Shown piece by piece: positions 16,118-24,757 of a stretch of 64,000 nucleotides of DNA. The DNA is from Bradyrhizobium sp. 200 (GTDB lineage: Bacteria > Pseudomonadota > Alphaproteobacteria > Rhizobiales > Xanthobacteraceae). A program made the position numbers and the translations under genes. The stretch is taken from positions 5,190,001-5,254,000 of the forward strand of contig NZ_CP064689.1 in assembly GCF_023100945.1 (NCBI RefSeq). Reading direction: 5' to 3'. Position 1 is the first letter of the stretch. Each line of letters opens with the position of its first letter. Under the pieces are notes generated by a model. The model made no database searches. It was not told the DNA's origin and was given only the letters and a program-made list of their open reading frames with translations.

Positions 16118-17125
16118 TCAATCGGCGCGGCGCACAGTCGGCCTCGTTTCGAGGCCAAGCAGGCTTCGCGCATTGTCGGCGAATGTTTCGCGCGCCATGC
16201 CCAGCGCTGCTTCTGCGAACTCCGCCGGACGGTCCTGCTTGATGGTAAACGGATAGTCCGACCCCACCACCAACCGCTGCTTGCCGACCTTTGTGACGAG
16301 ATAGTCCAGGGCTGCGCGATCATAGAGGATGGTGTCGTAGTAAAACGTCGTTGCCATCTTGCCGGGATCGCGCGGAAACAGCTTGTCCAGCGGCGGTCCG
16401 ATCGTTCGCGCGTGCCGCAACCGCGGCAAGATCCAGGGCAGCGCGCCGCCTCCATGGCTGAGCAAGAATCGCAAGTTCGGAAACTTTTCGACAATGCCAT
16501 TCGTCATCAGGGACACCGCCGCGAAAGCAGTCTCCAATGGAAATGCAGCAACGGCGGCGAGTTCGGGCCGTCCGCCCATGCGATCGAGGCCGAGCGGATG
16601 CAGCGGGTGGACCATCACCATAAGGCCTACCTGTTCAGCCGCAGCATAGACCTCGCGCAGCCGCGCATCGCCGAGCGGGATACCATTGATATGGGTGCCG
16701 ATCTCGATGCCGCGCAGGCCGAGCGAGCTGACTTCCTCCAACCGCCTGGCCGCAAGCGCCACATCCTGCATCGGCACCATTCCGATGCCGACGAAATGCC
16801 CGGGATGCGCGCGGCACAGTTCCGCGATCCCCTCGTTGACATGCCGGCAGAGCGCATCCGCATCAGCGGCAGGAAACCAGTGCGACAACAACTCCGGCAT
16901 CGGTGAGACGACCTGCACGTCGACGTCATCTGCCACCATGTCGACAATCCGGCGTTCCGCATGCCAGCTTCTGGAATCGATGATGCGAAATATCTTGCCG
17001 CCGACGATGACCGCTGCAGCGTCGCTCCCCCCGATCTCGATCGACGGCCAGAGCGGATTGCGCCCCGTTTCCAACGGGATGCTGCGCGGAACGAAATGAG
17101 TATGGATGTCGATGGCCTCGGCCAA
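16118..17125 (-). CDS. ACMSD-like amidohydrolase (amidohydrolase 2 family)
   Basis: 335 residues, TIM-barrel metal hydrolase/decarboxylase of the aminocarboxymuconate-semialdehyde decarboxylase group. Ligands seen: IDIHTHFVP (HxH, residues 8 and 10), VMVHPLHPLG near 170, FLLSHGGGALPW near 228 and VVGSDYPF near 295. Members perform non-oxidative decarboxylation of ring-cleavage products or dihydroxybenzoates, or hydrolysis. The start is TTG at 17125 after GAGGAA; no ATG suits. Divergent from the dioxygenase operon at 17301, so a decarboxylase or hydrolase step in that aromatic pathway is a reasonable inference. Confidence 0.85.
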   Translation of the reverse strand: MAEAIDIHTHFVPRSIPLETGRNPLWPSIEIGGSDAAAVIVGGKIFRIIDSRSWHAERRIVDMVADDVDVQVVSPMPELLSHWFPAADADALCRHVNEGIAELCRAHPGHFVGIGMVPMQDVALAARRLEEVSSLGLRGIEIGTHINGIPLGDARLREVYAAAEQVGLMVMVHPLHPLGLDRMGGRPELAAVAAFPLETAFAAVSLMTNGIVEKFPNLRFLLSHGGGALPWILPRLRHARTIGPPLDKLFPRDPGKMATTFYYDTILYDRAALDYLVTKVGKQRLVVGSDYPFTIKQDRPAEFAEAALGMARETFADNARSLLGLETRPTVRRAD

Positions 17126-17198
17126 AGCGCTTCCTCGTTCTCGTTATGCACCGAAACGTGTCGAGCCCAACATTTCGCAGGCGTCTCGGCGATCTTAC

Positions 17199-17228
17199 TT
17201 TACAAGCAGGTTGTACTGTTTTTAATAT
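17199..17228 (+). promoter_or_regulatory. Candidate sigma70 promoter with TACAA-N5-TTGTA dyad
   Basis: TTTACA (17199-17204) and TAATAT (17223-17228) are separated by 18 bases and point to the ferredoxin reductase at 17301. A dyad TACAA/TTGTA (17201-17205 and 17211-17215) overlaps the -35 box and spacer, where a repressor such as the TetR protein at 21424 could act. Sequence pattern only. Confidence 0.4.
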
Positions 17229-17300
17229 GCTTGCAATCGAAGAATAAATGTCGGCCGCGGCAATCGCGCCGGGGGAGCGGAAACGGACGAGAACCGAACA

Positions 17301-18512
17301 TTGTCGGCGCAGATCGAAAATATCGTGATTGCAGGCGCGGGCCAGGCTGGCGGCCGGGCCGCGGAAGCCTTGCGTGCGAAGGGCTTTCGGGGCGCTATCA
17401 CGATGCTCGGCGAAGAACCGCATCCGCCCTATGAGCGGCCACAGCTTTCGAAGGAGATGCTTCACGCGCCGGACACGCCCATCGCCTATATCAAGCAGGC
17501 CGGCGACTGGCACGACAAGTTGGGAGTTCGGCTCGAAACCGGTGCGGCCGTAACCGATTGCGACGCCGATCGCCGGACCGTGTCGACCGCGGACGGCCGC
17601 TCGTTCGCTTTCGACCGCTTGCTGATCGCGACCGGCACACGCCCTCGCCGCTTTGCCGCAATCGAGCACTGCGGGCTTGACGTTCAATACCTCCGCAATG
17701 TCGAGGATGCGCTGCGCTTCCGCAAGTCGATCCAGCACAAGTCACGAATCGTGATCGTCGGCGGCGGCGTGATCGGTCTGGAAGCAGCCTGCGCAGCGGC
17801 AACGATGGGGTGCGTGGTCACCGTGATCGAAAGCGAGCAGCGTCTGCTGGCGCGCGCGTTTCCGACTCTTGTCAGCGATCTCGTCGCGGCAAAGCACCGG
17901 AGCCACGGCGTTGAGTTCATTTTCGGCACGACGGTCAGCGGTGCCACCGCAAGCGGCGTGACGCTCCGCGACGGCCGCGAGATCGCCGCCGATCTCGTGC
18001 TGGTCGGCATCGGCGTCGAATCGGTGCCGACAGTCGCCGATAGCCTTGGGTTGCCGTCAGCCGCGGGCATTGCGGTAGATGCTAACGGCCGTACCGCGGC
18101 GCCCGGCGTGTTTTGCGCAGGAGACGCGGCGCTGCAATGGAGCCGGTGTCACGGTCGCGCAATCCGGGTCGAAACCTGGGCCAATGCGCAAAACCAGGCG
18201 ATCTCGGTCGCTGCCAACATGATCGGTGAGGCAAGCGAATATAACGACCCGCCCTGGTTCTGGACCGATCAATACGACCTGAACATCCAGGTCGCCGGCG
18301 ACATGCTCGACAGCGATCATATCGTTCGTGGCGACGCGCGTTCGGGAAAGTTCTCGGTGGTCGCGATGCGCGGTTCGGATGTGGTCGGCGCGCTGTCGGT
18401 CAATACCGCCAAGGAGATGGCCATGCTACGCCGCGTGATCGCGGCAAACAAGCGCCCTGCCCGCGCTGATTTGGAGTCACCAGCCTACGATCTGCGGACC
18501 GTCTTGAAATGA
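17301..18512 (+). CDS. Ferredoxin reductase component of aromatic dioxygenase
   Basis: 403-residue FAD/NAD(P) reductase of the BphA4/CmtAa/rhodocoxin-reductase type that passes electrons from NADH to a Rieske ferredoxin. Seen: IVIAGAGQAGGRAAEALRAKGF (FAD site), PPYERPQLSKEML, LLIATGTRPRRF, IVIVGGGVIGLEAACAAATMGC (NADH site), and GVFCAGDAALQWSR followed by RVETWANAQNQA, the second FAD motif. TTG start at 17301 is the only start near the conserved N-terminus and has a weak RBS. First gene of the 17.3-24.7 kb dioxygenase operon. Confidence 0.88.
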   Translation: MSAQIENIVIAGAGQAGGRAAEALRAKGFRGAITMLGEEPHPPYERPQLSKEMLHAPDTPIAYIKQAGDWHDKLGVRLETGAAVTDCDADRRTVSTADGRSFAFDRLLIATGTRPRRFAAIEHCGLDVQYLRNVEDALRFRKSIQHKSRIVIVGGGVIGLEAACAAATMGCVVTVIESEQRLLARAFPTLVSDLVAAKHRSHGVEFIFGTTVSGATASGVTLRDGREIAADLVLVGIGVESVPTVADSLGLPSAAGIAVDANGRTAAPGVFCAGDAALQWSRCHGRAIRVETWANAQNQAISVAANMIGEASEYNDPPWFWTDQYDLNIQVAGDMLDSDHIVRGDARSGKFSVVAMRGSDVVGALSVNTAKEMAMLRRVIAANKRPARADLESPAYDLRTVLK

Positions 18513-18546
18513 AAACAAGCAAAGAACCTTTTGGGGAGAGACAGCA

Positions 18547-19818
18547 ATGAACGCGTTCCAGCGGATGAACACCGCGCTCATGATCGACGAATCCAGAAAG
18601 ATCTTCAAGGTTTCGCGCCAGGCCTTTGTCGACCCCGATATTCTGGAAGCCGAACGAACGCAGATATTCGACAAATGCTGGCTTTACCTCGGCCATAGTT
18701 CCGAACTCGCCAAGCCCGGCGATTTCGTCACCCGTCAGGTGGGCGGCCGAAATATCCTCTTCGCACGCGACGGCAAGGGCAATCTCAAGGCGATGCTGAA
18801 CACCTGCCCGCATCGCGGGGCGCAAGTCTGCCGCGAAAAGCACGGCAGCGCCAAATCCTTCCAGTGCTTCTATCACGGCTGGGTGTTCGGGCTGGACGGA
18901 ACGCTGCGCAGCCAACCCGGAGAGACGTCTTACGCCGAGGATTTCAAGGAGCGTTCGACCTCCAACATGCAGCAGGTTCCGCGCTTCGAGAGTTACCGCG
19001 ACTTCAACTTCATCTGCTTCGACAAGGGCGTCGAAAGCCTCTCGGACTATCTCGGCCCGGTCAGGGAATATCTCGACGTAGTCTGCGACCAGGCCGAAGC
19101 CGGGATGACCATCGTCGGCGGCACGCAGGAATATTCGATGCGCGCCAACTGGAAGCTTTTGACCGAAAACAGCATCGACGGTTATCACGCACTGACGACG
19201 CACGCGACTTATCTGGACTATCTGAAGTCGGCGACTGGAGCGCTCGCTCAGGTCGCGTTCGAAGGGTCGGCCCGCGACCTTGGCAAGGGGCATGCCGTGC
19301 TCGAATACAAGGCTCCTTGGGGTCGCCCTGTAGCGCAGTGGATTCCGTCCTGGGGCGAGGAAGGCAAGCGCGAGCTTGCGCGCCTCTATGATGGTCTACT
19401 CAAGCGGTTCGGAAAGGAACGAGCCGACCGCATCGCCACCTTCAATCGCAACCTCTTCATCTTCCCCAATCTGGTGATCAACGACATCATGGCGGTTACG
19501 GTGCGGACCTATTATCCCGCAGCGCCCGATTTCATGAATATCAGCGCCTGGGCTCTCGCCCCCAGGGAGGAAACCGAATGGGCGCGAAAATACCGGCTGT
19601 TCAACTTCCTCGAATTCCTCGGTCCCGGGGGATTTGCGACGCCCGACGACGTCGAGGCGCTCGAACAGTGTCAGCGCGGCTTTCGCAACTCCGCCGAGGC
19701 TCAGTGGAACGACATCTCAAAGGGCATGGGCAAGGAAAACCCGTCCTACGACGACGAATTGCAGATGCGCGCGTTCTGGTCGAACTGGAACGAACACGTT
19801 TTCAGGGTGCCGGCATGA
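18547..19818 (+). CDS. Rieske aromatic-ring-hydroxylating dioxygenase, alpha subunit
   Basis: 423 residues. Rieske 2Fe-2S ligands: CPHRG (C87, H89) and CFYHGW (C107, H110). Mononuclear iron ligands: D211-G-Y-H214 and H219 in ENSIDGYHALTTHA; D211 is the bridging Asp position. It dihydroxylates an aromatic ring with O2 and electrons from the ferredoxin at 21107. Neighbouring reductase, beta subunit, dihydrodiol dehydrogenase, ferredoxin and extradiol genes match the p-cumate (cmt) or biphenyl type of pathway; p-cumate or another aromatic carboxylate is a guess. Starts 34 bases after the reductase with RBS GGGGAG. Confidence 0.92.
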   Translation: MNAFQRMNTALMIDESRKIFKVSRQAFVDPDILEAERTQIFDKCWLYLGHSSELAKPGDFVTRQVGGRNILFARDGKGNLKAMLNTCPHRGAQVCREKHGSAKSFQCFYHGWVFGLDGTLRSQPGETSYAEDFKERSTSNMQQVPRFESYRDFNFICFDKGVESLSDYLGPVREYLDVVCDQAEAGMTIVGGTQEYSMRANWKLLTENSIDGYHALTTHATYLDYLKSATGALAQVAFEGSARDLGKGHAVLEYKAPWGRPVAQWIPSWGEEGKRELARLYDGLLKRFGKERADRIATFNRNLFIFPNLVINDIMAVTVRTYYPAAPDFMNISAWALAPREETEWARKYRLFNFLEFLGPGGFATPDDVEALEQCQRGFRNSAEAQWNDISKGMGKENPSYDDELQMRAFWSNWNEHVFRVPA

Positions 19819-20321
19819 GCGACGGAGTAACGATCATGCAAGCCATAGCTCGCACGGAAGTCGAAGATTTCCTGTTCGCCGAAGCCGAACTCCTTGACGA
19901 ATGGCGCCTGCCGGAATGGCTGGAACTGTTCACGGACGACGCGATCTACTACGTTCCGGCGACCGATCTCGCCGTCGATGCCTCGCCTGACAACAATTTG
20001 TTCTATGTCGCCGATGACCGCTTCCGGCTCAGCGAGCGGGTCAAGCGCTTGATGAAGCGAACCGCGCACGCCGAATTCCCGCATTCGAGGACACGTCACC
20101 TCGTCAGCAACGTGCGAATCCGAAAACAGATCGGCGACGATCTGGAGGTCAGTTCGGCATTCATCACCTATCGCACCAAGGACGGCGTGACCGATACCTA
20201 TTTCGGCAGCAATCGGTATCGCCTGGTGCCCGGCAACGGCACGTTCCGGATCAAGGAAAAGCGCTGCCTTCTGGACAGCGAAGGCCTGCGCGCCCAGGGC
20301 CGCGTCAGCATCATTCTCTGA
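19815..20321 (+). CDS. Aromatic-ring-hydroxylating dioxygenase, beta subunit
   Basis: 168 residues, NTF2-like cone fold typical of the structural beta subunit of alpha3beta3 oxygenases. Seen: VEDFLFAEAELLDEWRLPEWLELFTDDAIYYVPATD, RLMKRTAHAEFPHSRTRHLVSNVRI and FGSNRYRLVPGNGTFRIKEKRCLLDSE. ATG at 19815 overlaps the alpha stop by four bases (ATGA), so translation is coupled; the longer open frame upstream is out of phase with alpha. Confidence 0.92.
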   Translation: MSDGVTIMQAIARTEVEDFLFAEAELLDEWRLPEWLELFTDDAIYYVPATDLAVDASPDNNLFYVADDRFRLSERVKRLMKRTAHAEFPHSRTRHLVSNVRIRKQIGDDLEVSSAFITYRTKDGVTDTYFGSNRYRLVPGNGTFRIKEKRCLLDSEGLRAQGRVSIIL

Positions 20322-20325
20322 AGAA

Positions 20326-21096
20326 ATGACGGAAATGGACAGGAAACTCAGGGATAACGTTGCCATTGTCACCGGCGCCGCGAAAGGCATCGGCCTTGCG
20401 ATCGCCGAGCGGCTGGCAAGGGATGGCGCCAAGTTGGTGCTTGCCGATCTCGACGAGAGCGGACTGCAACAGGCCACCGCGCATCTCACCAAGGCGTTCG
20501 GCGCGGAGGTCGCCAGCCATGCCGGCGATCTCTCCAATCAGGACGTAGCCGAAAGGACCGTCAATCTGGCGAGCGAGCGGTTCGGCCGCCTCGACATTCT
20601 CGTCAACAACGCCGGTGGCGGCATCATCAAGGCTTTTGCCGAGCATTCGCCGGAAACGCTGAAGACCACGATCGATCGCAATCTTTGGACCGTCTTGTGG
20701 TGCTCCTGGCACGCGGTTCCCAGGATGCGCGCACGAGGGTACGGCCGTATCATCAATCTCGGCGCTGACTCCGTCCGTAATGGCTTGTGGGATCACGCCG
20801 CCTATAACGCCGCCAAGGGCGGCGTTCACGGTCTCACGACCGGCATGGCGCGCGAATTTGCCAAGGACGGCATCACCGTGAACACCGTCGCCCCCTGCGC
20901 GGTGAACACGCCGCAGATGATGGCGATCACGAAGAGCAATCCCGCTCTTGCGGCCAAATTCGTCAGCGTCATCCCCATGGGCCGTCCGGCCGAAATGGAG
21001 GAAGTCGCCTCGATGGTCTCCTATCTCGCTTCCGCCGAAGCCTCGTTCGTGACCGGACAGGTCATCAGCGTCAACGGCGGCAGCACCATGCTCTAG
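20326..21096 (+). CDS. SDR, likely cis-dihydrodiol dehydrogenase
   Basis: 256-residue classical short-chain dehydrogenase. Seen: IVTGAAKGIGLAIAERLARDG, DILVNNAGGG, IINLGADSVRNGLWDHAAYNAAKGGVHGL (Ser, Tyr-x3-Lys), VNTVAPCAVNTPQMM and VTGQVISVNGGSTML. Placed four bases after the oxygenase beta subunit and before the ferredoxin, the expected position for the enzyme that rearomatises the cis-dihydrodiol to a catechol (CmtB/BenD-like role, inferred from context). Confidence 0.85.
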   Translation: MTEMDRKLRDNVAIVTGAAKGIGLAIAERLARDGAKLVLADLDESGLQQATAHLTKAFGAEVASHAGDLSNQDVAERTVNLASERFGRLDILVNNAGGGIIKAFAEHSPETLKTTIDRNLWTVLWCSWHAVPRMRARGYGRIINLGADSVRNGLWDHAAYNAAKGGVHGLTTGMAREFAKDGITVNTVAPCAVNTPQMMAITKSNPALAAKFVSVIPMGRPAEMEEVASMVSYLASAEASFVTGQVISVNGGSTML

Positions 21097-21106
21097 GTTC
21101 GATGCG

Positions 21107-21421
21107 ATGGCTGAAACAGTTGTTCTATGCGCCGCCGATGAGGTGGTCGAAGGTGAAATCAAGCAGGCTCCCCTGCCCGATGGCTCCAATGTCGCGCTCT
21201 ATCGGGTCGAAGGTGCGATCTACGCCACGGCCGACATGTGCACGCATGGCGAAGCTTCGCTCGCGGAGGAAGGCATCATCAGCGGGAAGATCGTGGAATG
21301 CACCTTCCATTTCGGTACGTTCGACGTCACCACCGGCAAGCCGACCGGAATGCCCTGCGAGGTCGCATTGAAAACATATCCCGTCACAATCGTTGACGGG
21401 CAAGTTCAGATCGAGGTGTGA
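21107..21421 (+). CDS. Rieske-type ferredoxin component
   Basis: 104 residues. Rieske ligands C45/H47 in DMCTHGEASL and C65/H68 in VECTFHFGTFD. It carries electrons from the reductase at 17301 to the oxygenase at 18547. The C-terminus ALKTYPVTIVDGQVQIEV is typical of the biphenyl/cumate ferredoxins. Ten bases after the dihydrodiol dehydrogenase. Confidence 0.93.
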   Translation: MAETVVLCAADEVVEGEIKQAPLPDGSNVALYRVEGAIYATADMCTHGEASLAEEGIISGKIVECTFHFGTFDVTTGKPTGMPCEVALKTYPVTIVDGQVQIEV

Positions 21422-21423
21422 AA

Positions 21424-22107
21424 ATGCCGAACCGTCCCGACCGTGCCGCCGCCACGCAAAAAACTGCGCGCCGATCGCTCGGCACCGCCCGGCGACGAAC
21501 CCAGGCCGAACGCACCGAGGAAACGCGGACGCGAATTTTGAAGGCGGCCTCGGAACTCATTCGCCGGCGCGGCTACGCCCGTTTTCGAACCGCCGACGTC
21601 GCCGCCGAGGCCGGTCTGTCGCGGGGGGCGCAACTTCACCATTTCCCGACAAAGGATTCGCTCGTCGTCGCCACGCTGGAATATGTGTTCGAGCAGGCCC
21701 AGATTCTCAGCCGCCGCCGCGCCGCCGCCATCAACCGGCCGCGCGACCTGATTGAAGCTGTCATCGAAGATGCCCGCGAATTCTTCTTCAGCGAGCACTT
21801 CATGGTGGCGATCGATATCGTGCTATCGACCTCGACCGACCAAGCCGTACGCAAGCAGATCCTCGACATCTCCCGCAAGGCCCGCCGGCCGGTCGAGACA
21901 GCCTGGACCGAGGCCTTGGCGTCGAGCGGCGTCCCGGCCGCAGTTGCAGCCGACATCGTGGCGCTGACGCTCAGCGTCGTCCGCGGCATGGCGCTACGCA
22001 CACTGTGGGACAATGATCCAAAATGGTTCGACGAACTGTTCGCAGTCTGGCGGCGGATGATCAAGATTTTCCTCGAGCACCAGCATCCGAAGGCGCGGAC
22101 GCGATGA
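21424..22107 (+). CDS. TetR/AcrR-family regulator
   Basis: 227 residues. N-terminal 30 residues are basic and variable; the HTH is at RILKAASELIRRRGYARFRTADVAAEAGLSRGAQLHHFPTKDSLVVATLEYVF. The C-terminal helical domain is a ligand pocket. ATG at 21424 is 8 bases after GAGG; a GTG at 21418 is possible. It sits inside the catabolic operon, between ferredoxin and ring-cleavage genes, overlapping the latter by four bases, so it is made together with the enzymes and probably controls them, perhaps through the dyad at 17201-17215. Confidence 0.9.
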   Translation: MPNRPDRAAATQKTARRSLGTARRRTQAERTEETRTRILKAASELIRRRGYARFRTADVAAEAGLSRGAQLHHFPTKDSLVVATLEYVFEQAQILSRRRAAAINRPRDLIEAVIEDAREFFFSEHFMVAIDIVLSTSTDQAVRKQILDISRKARRPVETAWTEALASSGVPAAVAADIVALTLSVVRGMALRTLWDNDPKWFDELFAVWRRMIKIFLEHQHPKARTR

Positions 22108-22982
22108 ACAATGGCCGTGCGATACCGCTGATCAATTCGGTCTGCTACGTCCGCCTCGCCGTCGGCGAGCCCGGCGCCAGCGCGCGCTTTGTATCCGACA
22201 TCTTCGGGCTGCAGCGCGTCGCCGACCTGGATGGTGAGATTGCCTTCCGTTCCGACGATCGCTTTCGCACGGTAAGCCTCGGCCGCAAGGCCCCGGACGG
22301 TGCAAGCATTGGAATAGAAGTCTGGGACGATGATGCACTGAAGGAAATCGGCCGGCGGCTACGTGAGGCCGGCTTTACGGCCAGGGAGGCGACCGCCGAC
22401 GAGTGCCGACGCCGCTACGTGCAATCGGCGCTGCTGGCCGCGGATGCATCGGGCAACCGGATTGATCTGGTGGTCCGACCGACACGGAGTGGACGACGCT
22501 ATTTTCCTGCGCGCGATGCCGGGATCGTCGAATTTCACGGTGTTGGCCTCCGTACCACCGATCACGCTCGCGACCTCGCGTTCTGGCGTGCGCTCGGCGC
22601 CGAGGTCAGCGACTGGGTCGGTGATATCGCCTATTTGAGGATCGACGGGCTGCATCATCGCGTTACGCTCTATCCCTCGAAACGCAACGGGATTCTCTAT
22701 GCGGCATTCGAGGTCGAGGCGCTCGATCAGATCATGCAGAACAGCTATTTCATGCAGGAAAGCCAGATCAGGATCGTTCAGGGCCCGGGCCGCGAACCGG
22801 CCTCGCGCCAGATGTTTCTGCATGTCGAGGGACCCGACGGTCTGATCTTCTCTTATGTCAACGGCATGGCGAAGCTCGATGAGAAGCCACGGCTGGCGCG
22901 GCAGTTTCCGCTCACCGCTACCTCGCTCTGCGACTGGGGTAGCGAAAGCAAGGATGTACCGGAACTGGGCGCACCGGCGTAG
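22104..22982 (+). CDS. Extradiol dioxygenase-like VOC protein lacking metal ligands
   Basis: 292 residues, two vicinal-oxygen-chelate modules as in type I extradiol dioxygenases (BphC/CmtC class). Aligned by eye with its neighbour at 23000, three active-site residues are replaced: the first metal His is G146 (EFHGVGL versus FSHIGL), the catalytic His is a Tyr near 199 (GILYAAFEV versus GIQHINHQV) and the metal Glu is S250 (GLIFSYVNG versus GMIFEYSVG). The second His pair (H184-H185) remains. It overlaps the TetR stop by ATGA. Likely non-catalytic partner or altered function rather than an active dioxygenase. Confidence 0.85.
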   Translation: MNNGRAIPLINSVCYVRLAVGEPGASARFVSDIFGLQRVADLDGEIAFRSDDRFRTVSLGRKAPDGASIGIEVWDDDALKEIGRRLREAGFTAREATADECRRRYVQSALLAADASGNRIDLVVRPTRSGRRYFPARDAGIVEFHGVGLRTTDHARDLAFWRALGAEVSDWVGDIAYLRIDGLHHRVTLYPSKRNGILYAAFEVEALDQIMQNSYFMQESQIRIVQGPGREPASRQMFLHVEGPDGLIFSYVNGMAKLDEKPRLARQFPLTATSLCDWGSESKDVPELGAPA

Positions 22983-22999
22983 ATGGACAGGAGAGCAAC

Positions 23000-23860
23000 A
23001 TGATTCAGCTAAAGGACGTCAGCTACGTTCGCCTCGGCTCGCCCGACCTCGAATCTGCCGAGAATTTTGCCACGACCTGTCTCGGGCTGCAGATTGCCGA
23101 ACGCGGCAAGAAAGACCTCTATCTCCGCTCCGACGCGCGCGCGCATACGCTGTGCTATTCCGAAGGCGATCCCGGCGATCAGACCGTCGGCTTCGAGGTC
23201 GAGGATGAGGCGAGCTTACAGGAAGCGGCTTCAACGCTGGAGTCGCTCGGCCACGCCGTCCACGCAGGCTCCGCACATGAGGCGGAGCAGCGCAAGGTCA
23301 AGGCCTTCATCGGATTTCGCGATCCGACCGGCAACCACGTTGAACTCGTGGTGCGGCCCGAACGAAGCGGCCGCCGCTATTTTGCCAGCCGCGACGCCGG
23401 GATCACCGGCTTCAGCCACATTGGACTGAACTCCACCGATCCCGGTCGCGACGAACGGTTCTGGACCCAGGTGTGCAACGCCCGCGTCAGCGACCGCATC
23501 GGCGACATCCCGTTGATGCGCGTCAACGCGATCCATCACACGATTGCGCTTGTGCGGGCGCCGAAGGCCGGCATCCAGCACATCAATCATCAAGTGGAGA
23601 GCAGCGACGATGTGCTGCGCTCCTATTATTTCCTCAGCGGACGCCGCGTTCCGATCGTGTTCGGCCCGGGACGGCATCCGACGTCAGGCGCGCGCTTTCT
23701 CTACTTCAAGGGCCCCGACGGCATGATCTTCGAATATTCCGTCGGCGTCGACGAAATCGAGGATGAAGCCACGCACCGGCCCCGGCAATTCGGCTTCGAG
23801 CCCACGAGCTTCTGCATGTGGGGAGCCAAGCCCGCCGGCATGGCCTTGCCGAACAACTAA
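23000..23860 (+). CDS. Extradiol ring-cleavage dioxygenase (type I, VOC)
   Basis: 286 residues with intact Fe(II) ligands by family comparison: H140 in FSHIGLNSTD, the H179-H180 pair in AIHHTIALV, and E245 in GPDGMIFEYSVG; the acid-base His is H194 in GIQHINHQV. It would open the catechol formed by the dioxygenase and dihydrodiol dehydrogenase by meta cleavage. RBS AGGAGAG precedes the ATG. It follows the degenerate paralogue at 22104 by 17 bases and shares most of its motifs, so the pair probably arose by duplication. Confidence 0.9.
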   Translation: MIQLKDVSYVRLGSPDLESAENFATTCLGLQIAERGKKDLYLRSDARAHTLCYSEGDPGDQTVGFEVEDEASLQEAASTLESLGHAVHAGSAHEAEQRKVKAFIGFRDPTGNHVELVVRPERSGRRYFASRDAGITGFSHIGLNSTDPGRDERFWTQVCNARVSDRIGDIPLMRVNAIHHTIALVRAPKAGIQHINHQVESSDDVLRSYYFLSGRRVPIVFGPGRHPTSGARFLYFKGPDGMIFEYSVGVDEIEDEATHRPRQFGFEPTSFCMWGAKPAGMALPNN

Positions 23861-23901
23861 ACGCAGCGACGACCGCGCGAAGTAGAACAAGACGAGGACG
23901 C

Positions 23902-24681
23902 ATGGATCTGGGATTGAAGGGGCGCACGGCAATCGTGTGCGCGGCAAGTCAGGGCCTTGGCAAGGCCAGTGCAATGTCTCTTGCCCGCGAGGGCGTCAAT
24001 ATGATCATCGCCGCCCGGCGCGGCGACGTGCTGGAAAGCGCAGCCGACGAAATCGCCGCTGCAACAGGAAATCGACCGAAAACGGTCATTGCCGACGTAA
24101 CCACCAAAGAAGGCCGTGACGCCATTCTCACCGCCTGTCCTGCCCCCGACATTCTCGTCAACAATGCCGGTGGCCCGCCACCCGGCGATTTCCGGAAGTT
24201 CGAGCGTGAAGACTGGATCAAGGCGCTCGATGGCAACATGCTGGCGCCGATCGCCCTGATCAAGGCGACGCTGGACGGCATGATCGCACGCCGGTTCGGC
24301 CGCATCGTCAATGTGACGTCGCATGCCGTGAAGGCGCCGGTCGCGATGCTGGCGCTTTCCAACGGCGCCCGTGCCGGTCTCACCGGCTTCGTCGCGGGCC
24401 TCGCGCGCTCGGTTGCCGAGCACAATGTGACGATCAACAACCTGCTGCCCGGCACCTTTGACACCGACCGGCTGAAATCGAATCTGGCAGCACTGGCGAG
24501 GAATTCGGCGCGCGAAGTTGGCACAGTCACCGAGGAGATCAGGACAGCAAACCCGACAAAACGGTTCGGGCACCCGAATGAATTCGGCGCGACCTGCGCG
24601 TTCCTGTGCTCGGCGCAGGCCGGCTACATCACCGGGCAAAACCTCCTGATCGATGGCGGCGCCTATCCCGGCACATTCTGA
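23902..24681 (+). CDS. SDR-like protein without Tyr-x3-Lys
   Basis: 259 residues, annotated in most genomes as 3-oxoacyl-ACP reductase. Seen: AIVCAASQGLGKASAMSLAREG (the glycine loop is A-A-S-Q-G rather than T-G-G), ILVNNAGGPPPG, IVNVTSHAVKAPVAMLALSNGARAGLTGFVAGLAR and ITGQNLLIDGGAYPG. Where Y-x3-K should be, the sequence is L-S-N-G-A-R, as in a known SDR-like subgroup with an imperfect catalytic tetrad. Last gene of the dioxygenase operon, 41 bases after the extradiol gene; function unknown. Confidence 0.8.
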   Translation: MDLGLKGRTAIVCAASQGLGKASAMSLAREGVNMIIAARRGDVLESAADEIAAATGNRPKTVIADVTTKEGRDAILTACPAPDILVNNAGGPPPGDFRKFEREDWIKALDGNMLAPIALIKATLDGMIARRFGRIVNVTSHAVKAPVAMLALSNGARAGLTGFVAGLARSVAEHNVTINNLLPGTFDTDRLKSNLAALARNSAREVGTVTEEIRTANPTKRFGHPNEFGATCAFLCSAQAGYITGQNLLIDGGAYPGTF

Positions 24682-24757
24682 TCGCGGTGCCACCGGCCAT
24701 CCGTCTTCCCGGTTCGACCATATTGGGTGACGACGACGTCAATGCCTCTGTCGCGGA

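Noticed and set aside
15558..17209. TTACAAGCAG occurring at 15558-15567 and 17200-17209
   Set aside because: A ten-base match alone is weak; the first copy lacks the TTGTA arm that makes the second a dyad.
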